Below, one piece after another: positions 1 to 7,494 of a stretch of DNA of 27,886 bases (the first letter of the stretch is position 1; every line of letters begins with the position of its first letter). The DNA lies in NCBI RefSeq assembly GCF_000350225.1, contig NW_005178534.1, positions 1 to 27,886 of the forward strand, in the 5' to 3' direction. Source of the stretch: Chondrus crispus (lineage: Eukaryota; Rhodophyta; Florideophyceae; Gigartinales; Gigartinaceae). The notes beneath the pieces were generated by a model that saw only the letters and a program-made list of their open reading frames with translations, was not told where the DNA came from and did no database searches. A program made the translations under genes and the position numbers.

Positions 1-437
1 GCGAAGGCGTGAAAATAGACATCGAGAAAGCCTGAGGGTTAATGAAAGTGGGGGCACTTCGGAAGGCAGTGAGAGGTCCGTGCAACCAATGAAAAAAAAG
101 AGAGAGGGCATGACTCTCCAGCCGGCGGTCTCGTGGATTAGCAAAGGAAAAGAGAAGTTAATAGGGGATGTGCAACTGCAGTAGCAGGGGTGCACGGAAA
201 ATGGATAAGAGAAGGGAGACAGTAACGAGGAAAAGAGAAGGAAAGTGGAGAGAAGAAGATGCGACCGCAGCGACGGGGCGTATGAAAAAAGAGGAGGAAG
301 TTGATAGGAGACGGAAATGCAATTTATTTTCGGTGGGACGAAGGGAAGTGTCGACGATGAGACGACACTCTCAGAGGACAATGATCCGAACATGAATCGG
401 CAGGACGCTACCATCGGCAATGGGTCAATGGGACAAT
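1..437. other. purine-rich stretch without a recognisable gene
   Basis: This stretch lies downstream of the 649-aa minus-strand ORF. The plus strand is strongly purine-rich, with many runs of GA and GAAA. A 75-aa plus frame exists but is mostly charged residues reflecting the purine bias, so I do not call it a gene. It may be the 3' untranslated or downstream part of the neighbouring ORF or of a mobile element cut by the window edge. Confidence 0.5.
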
Positions 438-2387
438 TCATCCAAGGATCTTTTTCTTTGGAAGTGAGGCGATAAGTTGCGGCAGTAAGCGCAGGTCAAC
501 GAGGGATGCTTCTCGAAGAGCCCCCTCGTCTATTCCGTGAGTACGGAGCAATGTGCGATAAACGCTGGCGGCGCCGTCGTTCTTTTTGATGACATCTGGA
601 GAGGACGGGGAGGTCGAACCTCCCCTGGTCGATTGGACTGCGTCGGCGATTGGTGACAAGGGGGCGGCAACTGGAACAGACGCAGGAGAAGGGGGACGAG
701 CTGGAACGTGCACATGGGAAGACGGTGCAGGAGGAGTCAAGGGGGTAAGGGACAAAGAATTTCCCTTCCTTTCTGGGGCTGGGCGCACGGACAGACTGTC
801 AGTCCGGCTAGATGACGAGGGGGCCTCTCTCGTCTCTGATAGAGGTTGACACCTGGCCACTGGAGGTGAATGAGACGGCAAAGGGGATTTGACTTCCTCA
901 CACTTAAGGGCTCTCGTCGCCCTTATCGAAGCATTCACGGGGAGAGTGGGGCCGGCCGGATCGACAGGAAGTGAAGTCGGTGAGACCGGTAACACAGGAC
1001 GAGGACGCAAAGGCTCCCGGGGACAGAGGTCGCGCTCGCGGGGATCCGCAAGGAAGACGGGCAATTCAACCCGAACGGGCGTCTGAATCCCATACTGCCG
1101 ACTCAGACGCGCCTCGTCGCAAGAACATTGCAATCCCGTCCAAGGTTTAAACCAAGCGTAGTCCCCCGCACCACGATGAGCACGACCAGGAGAGAAGGAG
1201 GGGCGTTGCCGGACGAAGGAACGAGAGGAATTTTGACGCGGTATCGAGTCCCAATCGACCTCCTCTATTTTATCGAGGAGAGAATGCAGTTCGGTGTCTG
1301 CAGCAGCACCACCCAGGGGAATCGAATAATCGAGGCGTCGCACGAGGCTGATGAGCTGGGGAGGCAAGTACAACAACCTCCAGCAGTCGTAGGTCTCCCA
1401 CAGGAGGGTCACTGCCACTTTGGCACACCACTCTGTGAGGAAGATACCCAAAGGCCGTGTCGTATTACGTAAATACCTTCCGTAATACGTGTACACGGGG
1501 CCGAGCTCAGCCCAAAAGCCTTGGCAGACCTCAAATTGGCTCCACCACGACGGAATACGTTGATAACGATTCGCGTAATGGGACCTCAAGATTTCACGAG
1601 CCTCCAACATCTGGTAGGCCACAAAATAACCCGTGTCAGACCGAATACGGCGTTCGAAGCGCACTGTGTGCTGGAAGAAGGGGATGGTACCCCGCTTGAT
1701 AAGTCGGAAATTAGCCGGAATTATGGCGTTGGTCCACATCATAGCGTCGCCCGAGACGGTCCGTTGATTGAACCAAAGGCGGTTAGCTTCACGAGGAGGG
1801 GTATCGGAGGTCCTGGCCAGCATGTTATTGAGGTAAGACCGCTCGCCCTCGATGCGAAACTGCCACGTGTCACAACCGAATTCCTCAGGGATGAGATCCT
1901 GCGTCAATGGCAGCTCAAGTCTGTCACACACAGCGGTCATGAAGCGGGTAGATGGCACCGCACGACCGCGAGGCGGAGTGTGACACAGAATGGAGGGAGG
2001 AATGGCGATGCGAGTCAACCAATCGTGAGACCGGATAGCTTGAAGGGCGATTTGTCCTGGAAGCATACCGGCGCCATCGGCGAACGAGTAAGCAATGTCA
2101 TCGAAGGCGCATACACCGATCACTGAGAACCATTTAGCGGAAGCAAAAAGCTCAGGATCAAGGCGCATGGCCTTATCGTGGAGCTCCGACGCAGCAGGGT
2201 ATCGACGTGAGGACGGAGCGTTAGGATTGGAATCGATGTGGCCAACAGGACCGGCATGTTGGGAATCAGGGGGTAATCGAGGGATGGAAGGAAGACTTAG
2301 AGGGTCGTGGGAAGTGGAAGAAAAGCCCACGCCGAGGCGCTTGCGTTTGGTACCACCACTCGAGTGGCTCGGGGATGAAGGAAACAT
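438..2387 (-). CDS. orphan 649-aa protein of unknown function
   Basis: This is an intact ATG-to-TGA frame of 649 codons, the longest open frame outside the central element. I do not recognise the family. Residues 1-65 are Ser/Pro-rich with a basic KRKR cluster at about 14-17, a possible nuclear localisation signal. Residues about 75-360 look globular and are rich in Trp, Tyr and Arg. Residues about 445-600 are a long Pro/Ser-rich low-complexity stretch. The last 45 residues look folded again (RTLLRTHGIDEG, then LLPQLIASLPKKK). There is no signal peptide or clear membrane segment. A remnant of gypsy pol lies 1.2 kb upstream on the same strand, so this could be an accessory ORF of another LTR element; it could equally be a host orphan gene. 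Its layout (disordered N-terminus, Trp/Tyr-rich core, Pro/Ser tail) loosely recalls the accessory ORF at 7495-10086, but I could not align the two by eye. The length and intactness support real coding; the function is unknown. Confidence 0.6.
   Translation of the reverse strand: MFPSSPSHSSGGTKRKRLGVGFSSTSHDPLSLPSIPRLPPDSQHAGPVGHIDSNPNAPSSRRYPAASELHDKAMRLDPELFASAKWFSVIGVCAFDDIAYSFADGAGMLPGQIALQAIRSHDWLTRIAIPPSILCHTPPRGRAVPSTRFMTAVCDRLELPLTQDLIPEEFGCDTWQFRIEGERSYLNNMLARTSDTPPREANRLWFNQRTVSGDAMMWTNAIIPANFRLIKRGTIPFFQHTVRFERRIRSDTGYFVAYQMLEAREILRSHYANRYQRIPSWWSQFEVCQGFWAELGPVYTYYGRYLRNTTRPLGIFLTEWCAKVAVTLLWETYDCWRLLYLPPQLISLVRRLDYSIPLGGAAADTELHSLLDKIEEVDWDSIPRQNSSRSFVRQRPSFSPGRAHRGAGDYAWFKPWTGLQCSCDEARLSRQYGIQTPVRVELPVFLADPRERDLCPREPLRPRPVLPVSPTSLPVDPAGPTLPVNASIRATRALKCEEVKSPLPSHSPPVARCQPLSETREAPSSSSRTDSLSVRPAPERKGNSLSLTPLTPPAPSSHVHVPARPPSPASVPVAAPLSPIADAVQSTRGGSTSPSSPDVIKKNDGAASVYRTLLRTHGIDEGALREASLVDLRLLPQLIASLPKKKILG
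1461..1489. repeat. inverted repeat in the orphan ORF
   Basis: Perfect 9-bp arms (CGTATTACG at 1461-1469, CGTAATACG at 1481-1489) are separated by 11 bp, inside the 649-aa ORF. This is the clearest hairpin I saw in that ORF. Confidence 0.7.
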
Positions 2388-2627
2388 GGGGCCCGTCTTG
2401 CTCTTGCACTTTCACCGATTACCGGAGGCGGAGGTGTAGGGTTATGAGAGACACGGCGAGGAGATTATACGATGGCGGAGCGGCGTACAAGAGCGCTCGG
2501 AAGGGGGATATGTAGTGCAATACGCACCTGAAAAGGGGGGTGAAAAGAAAGGAAAATATTTGGATATGAAAAGTAGTCCGCGTTGGGGGACACACGTGTG
2601 AATAACTGCACAGTTTTAATTTTTAAT

Positions 2628-2900
2628 TATTTTATTTTATTTAGTTAATTAGTTGGCATTAATTTTGCTGACACTAGATTAGATCTAGGATCTAGCGCCG
2701 CGAGCCACTGTAGTGGCTCCGGCGGGGCGATATATACCTGAGCCCTCTGACCACCAAGTCAGTAAAGGTAACCCGAGTTGCCAGAGTTGAATGTCGCCTT
2801 GGTCGAAGTCCGTCTTCTACAAGACATTCCCTTTAACCACAGATTACTTTATCCTTTGCGCTCGGGGGTCCCCTTTCATTTTCCTTTATTTCCCTATTCT
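2628..2900 (+). promoter_or_regulatory. LTR- or promoter-like stretch with hairpin and TATATA
   Basis: An AT-rich block (2628-2665) is followed by a hairpin with 7-bp arms (GAGCCAC, loop TGTA, GTGGCTC; 2702-2719). A TATATA box lies at 2731-2736, followed by a pyrimidine-rich tract. A TATA box with transcribed leader-like sequence between a gypsy pol remnant and an orphan ORF would suit a degenerate LTR, but no second copy or clear TG...CA ends are visible. The element family is inferred, not shown. Confidence 0.3.
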
Positions 2901-2967
2901 TTTCTATATCTACCTCTATTTTTCCCTTAATTGTGTTGGTTCCACTGGAGTTGGTTGCGACCGATCC

Positions 2968-3227
2968 GGTGTAGGTGTTTTAGCCATCGGGCAACACGTT
3001 GTGTAGCGCTGCTACTGTTTCAAGTTCCGTCGGAAGGCTGTTGCGACGACGCCTCCGTCGAAGGTCTTACTGTATAAGACAGAGTTGGTACCGCCTACCG
3101 CGATCGCGATCGCGCTGGTGAGGGTGTTTTTAGCCATCGGGCAACACGTCGGTAGTAGCGTTGCTACACGGTTACGATCCCGTCGGGTAGTGGTGAACAA
3201 GCCCCCGTCGAAGACCTTGAATTATAC
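2968..3227. repeat. imperfect 150-bp tandem duplication
   Basis: Two diverged copies (about 2968-3077 and 3117-3227) share the block TAGCCATCGGGCAACACGT at 2981 and 3131, exactly 150 bp apart. They also share flanking blocks such as GTAGCGNTGCTAC and CCGTCGAAGNNCTT. The spacing is constant along the copies, so this is a tandem duplication with later divergence. No gene is evident in it; small frames on both strands are reading-frame shadows. Confidence 0.7.
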
Positions 3228-3558
3228 CCAAGGTGCTGAAGACGCTCGCCGAGCATTGGCCTTACAACTCAGCGAACCGCGGTTACATCCTCGTAGACAA
3301 GCCCAACCCGCACTCGTCGAGCACTCAAATCTTCACAAGTCTCTACCACCATTATCCTCCCGGGCCGGGCATCTTTCCTTACCCCCCCGTTGGAGTTGAG
3401 CTACCGTGGGCCGCAAGCCCACACAAGGGGAAAGGGAGTCTCGAACGCTCCGTAGCGCGTGCCATCGGCAGTGGTTGTTGCTGTTGTTGTTTTTCTTCTT
3501 TTTGTTTGACCGTCGGACTGTGTTCGCAGGTCCCCAGGCACATTGCACTACAGTACCT

Positions 3559-3693
3559 TCCGGTGCGTCCCCGGAGGCGTTGGGCGTAACGAGACACCAA
3601 CTCATTTGGGACGTGATTCTGCGCTGTCCAGGTGGGCGTTTCGTAATCGGCCCACTTGATGAGGAACTCCGCAGTTTCGTCCTCCATAGCTCT
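3559..3693 (-). pseudogene. degenerate C-terminal (chromodomain) end of a second gypsy pol
   Basis: On the minus strand this encodes MEDETAEFLIKWADY and then ELVSRYAQRLRGRTGR. This closely matches the last 45 residues of the intact pol at 13614-18167 (MEDGTTEFLIKWADY, ELVSRYAQRLRRRTGR). The DNA match to 13624-13760 is also obvious by eye. Upstream integrase and reverse transcriptase sequence is missing, so this is a truncated relic of a related element in the same orientation. The frame runs on past the normal stop into unrelated sequence containing a CAA-type repeat (poly-Gln), which is probably not functional. Confidence 0.85.
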
Positions 3694-4950
3694 CCTAATA
3701 GAAATATCAGGACTTATTTGGAGTAATTTCAGAGCAAAAAGAAACGATTATTGGACGCTGTCTGGGCACTTAATTTTCCGTCACTTGTTGTCCCAAACGC
3801 CTGCGCTTCACTTGTCTTGCATTATTTGCCGCCCCTTGCAGATTGCATGCGTACGGCGATGATAAGGTGACATTTGTTGTCACCTGGTACGTCACTTCCA
3901 TTAAAATGTTTGACTACAGAAATGACCGCAGTCCCATTGCGAAGCACGGCCACTATGATTATTGGCGTAATCTGCGCTCGTGATCATTTTGAGGCAGGTG
4001 CCGGCGAGAAGGTGATAGTAGGAGGTGGGAAACGAAGGTGGGGGGTTTTCGGGTCGGGTGGGTCGAGGTGCAGTTCGTCACCGAAGCGGCGGTGCAGAGG
4101 GGCATAAAAGAGTACTGCGCCTTGCAGGTAGTTGCCAAGGGCCCTGGGGGTCCTACATTGCACAGGCGATGTAGACTTGGGTGCGTACTGCGACGCAGAG
4201 GCGCTGGAAGTGGATAAAGGTAGCTGGCGGGGCGAACTTAGCCGCATCGATGTGCAACGTGACGCCCGCGACCTTCGCGGCTTCTAGGTACAGCTCAAAA
4301 CTGTGGTTCGCGGCGCGCAGGTAGAGCGCAGATGCATGGCGGGCGTGTGCGTGCTGGTTAACTCGTATTCGAAGCGCCTGATCGTCTTTAATACGCATGG
4401 GTCCGTCACGAAGATGTATCGTAGCGTGTCCAACGCGCCGGACGACTAGACGGACGTCTACAGCGTCGGCGGGACAGCCAGCAGTGCGCCGTCAGCCATG
4501 CACAGCGGGGCTCCAGGGCTCCCAGTGGGATCTCAAATTTGCAAAGACAACCTCTGCCAGCATCGATCCTTGCACGTGGCGATATCATACTTCACCAGCG
4601 CGTCCATGAAGCCCACGGTTGGTACCGTCAACAATAGCCCCCGACGAAAGCAACTGATCTCTCCTTACCCTTGAGTCGACGACATAAAACCGCGTCCCCC
4701 TCCTTCCCCAAGACCGACTCGACCTCCCTCCTCGCGATGCGTCGCCGTCATTCCGCGGAACTGTGTGCTCTACAACTCCAACGAGTCTCCTTATGATGTT
4801 GAGATCCTCGGCTGTTGTGTTCGCGAATATCCGTGATGACTTCCCGGCCTTGTATATTTGCCCTTGACGTCCTTGACAGAGGCCGGATTCCTACGCCACC
4901 ACCATTAAATTATGAGTTCCAGTCCAGCAAGGTTCACTCGGGTGAGTGGC
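3694..4950. other. intergenic stretch with possible gene relic
   Basis: No intact gene is seen. A small inverted repeat GGTGACA-TTTGT-TGTCACC lies at 3867-3885. On the minus strand at 4153-4398 an 81-codon frame is Ala/His-rich and looks protein-like (HARHASALYLRAA, FELYLEAAKVAGV). Upstream frames are broken by stops, so it may be a piece of a decayed gene. I do not recognise it. Confidence 0.35.
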
Positions 4951-6760
4951 CTAGCCCTCAAACCCTGATTCCAATTGAAACATTACCAGTTGCATCACAC
5001 GCCCTTTGTACACATCGGCGCTGATATCTGTCACATATATTTCGACTGCAATGAAATGGGACGGGGACGGCGTGGATGTTTCCTTGTAGACAGAAGCAAT
5101 CTGTGAATCAGGATCTGAGATGAACCGCACACGGGAGGAAAATCGGCACATAGAGATACATGAGGAAATCTTTTTTGGCAATAGCCAAATTGAGAATCTC
5201 AAACTTCCGGTTCAGATATGAAGATATCAAAGCTCTCAATTTTGTCCTTTCCTGCCTGCTCATGCCCCCAAAATCTTTATCAACGTGCGGGCCGAGAAAT
5301 CGAAACCCCCTTCATCCTCGAGTTCACTCACCGGGCTATATCGTGCTTGAAACTTTTCTCTGAAGAACACCTTATATGTCTCAGAGAACGTGCCGTTGCT
5401 CGCCACAATGATTCCCGATTCGTGACGAGCTTTGCATCAATCCAGAATCCAACATATGAATCCCTCCACCCAGTACTGTGACGCATTCACAAGCGGTCCA
5501 CAGTCCAGAATCCAATCGGATAGATGCGGAAGTAGATGTACGACATATTTGCTCAAGCTGGCCCGGGAATGTTCATGTTTCATGTAGCTATCTTCAAAGT
5601 GCTGGAAAAAGCACACAGATCTTTCCCTTACCTCTTCCACGTCGGAACGTCGCAGTATTGGTCGAAAATATATATCGACAACTGCCACAAAATGCTAAAG
5701 CCCAGACAGAAAGCGCTGTGGAAAATAGCCATCAAAAAGTATGAGGCAATACAGAAGGGTGAAGTCCTTTCTTTCCTTTGCCTTCCAGCTTGAGGAAACG
5801 CTCAATGGGCGGGGTTTTGGAGATATTTGTTCTTAGATACCGTCACGAAACGCCTCTAACTCTTCATGTAGGGTACGTATCTAGGTCTCACTGAGACTGA
5901 CTTATTGCGAACAATCGCCAAGGTGCAATTCCTGCAGTCTTTCTTGCGCGTTGTAAAACAAATGCATGATATCTATTGGCAAGCAGTTATACGGCGTCAT
6001 GGAGGGAAGCACGAAAGGCAAGGAAAGACCCTCGATCCCCGTGTCCCGGCCGACGTTCTCTCTCTGTGTTGTTTCTAGCGCAGCTGAGACGGGAAAATGT
6101 ATCCTCGATGGCGATTGTGTTGCGCAATGGCAGTTGTCGAGGATCATAATATTCTCTCAGCTCTCTCTTGCTTGGACCATCTTTGCAGAACCACGAAGAG
6201 AATTGTAATGACAGATATATACGCCGTTAATTTGGACATGGGTGGTTGCCATTTTGGCCCGTCGTATAAGCCACTTTCATGAGAGCCTGCAATTATGTTG
6301 AGACCCACACAAGATGGATACCAACACGGCGATAAACATCGTCATGAAAAAGCATGGGGATTCCATCCTGATCGATAGCACCGAGTACTTCAATAAGCAA
6401 TGGCACAAAGAAAGACTGAATATCTTTCGGCTGATCATTATCGGTTGTGAAGAGAAGTGGCAGTACGTTTCGATATGTGTAGCGATTCTTGGGATCCAGA
6501 TTCAACAAGACAGCTTGAACCGGCCTCACATCGACGGAATTATTCTTAAGGGCTTGGAATCCGTCGGTTCAAACCCCAAAACATATGTCTTTGAGAAATG
6601 CCTCATCTCCCCCATATTGTTTCTGCATGCCGCACCGTCAAAGAAATCAGAAATTACTGCTGGACGCGCCTCTGGATTCAAACAATATTCGTACAGCTCC
6701 TCACATAGACCTTAATCGGAGACAATCTTCATGATCCTTGGAACCAGTGGTATATATGTG
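4951..6760 (-). pseudogene. Tnp2/Transposase_21-type transposase, 3' part (decayed)
   Basis: Blocks of a large fungal DNA transposase appear in order on the minus strand but in shifting frames with stops. First is TYIPLVPRI directly beside the gypsy insertion. Then come SDFFDGAACR and AVLLNLDPKNRYTYRNVLPL, followed by QPKDIQSFFVPLLIEV (about 6290-6530). Next is PYNCLPIDIMHLFYNAQERL (about 5930-6010). A DUF4218-like block, VHLLPHLSDWILDCGPLVNA then YWVEGFICWIL, lies at 5440-5590. C-terminal pieces YKVFFREKFQARYSP and FISDPDSQIASVYKE reach to about 4951. The family (Transposase_21/Tnp2 with DUF4218, common in basidiomycetes) is recognised from these motifs by memory of the family pattern. An in-frame stop lies soon after the junction (IMKIVSD then stop) and frameshifts are numerous, so the gene is dead. 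Its 5' part lies beyond the gypsy element at 21634-22332. Confidence 0.75.
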
Positions 6761-6765
6761 AAATT
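6761..6765. repeat. target-site duplication AAATT, left copy
   Basis: AAATT abuts the left LTR and is repeated at 21629-21633 beyond the right LTR. A 5-bp duplication is typical of Ty3/gypsy integration and fixes the element's ends. Confidence 0.95.
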
Positions 6766-7436
6766 TGTAGCATAAACACCCCCAACGGAGAGGGGTGTAT
6801 GCACAGCTCGACGTAGACCCCTTCCGAACGGGAAGACGGGGGTGAAGCGGGACACCAGCTAACGGCACCGGGCAGCGGGCCCGGGTAGCGTGGTAGAGCG
6901 GGAACGGGGAGGACGCCGGTACGCGTGAGCGGTTCGACGCCTCGACGCCCCGGCGCAGTACTGGGTGACGATCCAGTACCGACGGGCGGAAGCGGAGCCG
7001 GCTCGTGGGCGTACCGCGCGCGTCCTCAACCCGCGCTCGGTGCCGCTCTAAGGTAGTTAGCGAACGCTACCTTAGAATAAGCGGGAAGTCGGACCTTGAC
7101 GGTCGGTGGGTGACAAGTCCGTGCTTGTCCTCCTCCCCCCGCCGCCGGTCCGCTCCATATTTAATGTACATAATAACCTATCATAATAATACAGTACCGA
7201 TGTACTGTAGCGACGTACTGTAGCGGTCGGTCGACACTGTAATACTGTCAGCCATCGGGGCTGACAGTACACGTGTGTGTGCGCGCTCTTCGGTCCCGCG
7301 CGTACACGTGTACACGTGCGCCCCTGTACTCGGGGTTACACGTGGTGGTACTGTAGAGCATCGAGCTCTACAGTAACCGATCCGATTCTGAGTTGATCTA
7401 ATCTAAAATAAAGCCCCAGGGGGGGGTTATACTACA
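6766..7436 (-). repeat. 3' LTR
   Basis: 671 bp, starting TGTAGCATAA and ending TTATACTACA. It matches 20959-21628 nearly throughout. It holds several perfect hairpins: arms GTACTGG at 6958-6979, 10-bp arms at 7047-7076, 11-bp arms with loop ATCGG at 7243-7269, 11-bp arms with loop ATCGA at 7349-7375, and the palindrome GTACACGTGTAC at 7302-7313. Read on the plus strand, its end carries an AT-rich CTAAAATAAAG at about 7403-7413. This lies 58 bp inside the LTR-internal boundary plus leader of the antisense ORF and could serve as a promoter for it. In six of the seven transition differences this copy carries A or T where the other LTR carries G or C. Confidence 0.95.
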
Positions 7437-7437
7437 C

Positions 7438-7474
7438 GGCCCCCCCCCTTAAGCGGGGACGTCCGCGTCCACGG
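7438..7474 (-). promoter_or_regulatory. polypurine tract of the 3' LTR plus adjacent hairpin
   Basis: On the element's coding strand this reads CGCTTAAGGGGGGGGGCCG and abuts the 3' LTR, where the primer for plus-strand DNA synthesis is expected. Just upstream is a small hairpin (plus-strand GGACG-TCCG-CGTCC, 7457-7470). The same tract and hairpin recur at 13576-13611. Confidence 0.8.
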
Positions 7475-7494
7475 GTGCTCGCAGAGCGCAAATC

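Noticed and set aside
3406..3726. Plus-strand 106-aa frame over the pol relic
   Set aside because: It is the antisense shadow of the chromodomain relic plus a poly-Leu/Phe stretch from a CAA-type repeat.
6766..7436. LTR hairpins as a CRISPR array or tandem repeat
   Set aside because: Repeats are inverted, not regularly spaced direct repeats, and no cas-like gene is present; the genome is eukaryotic in character.
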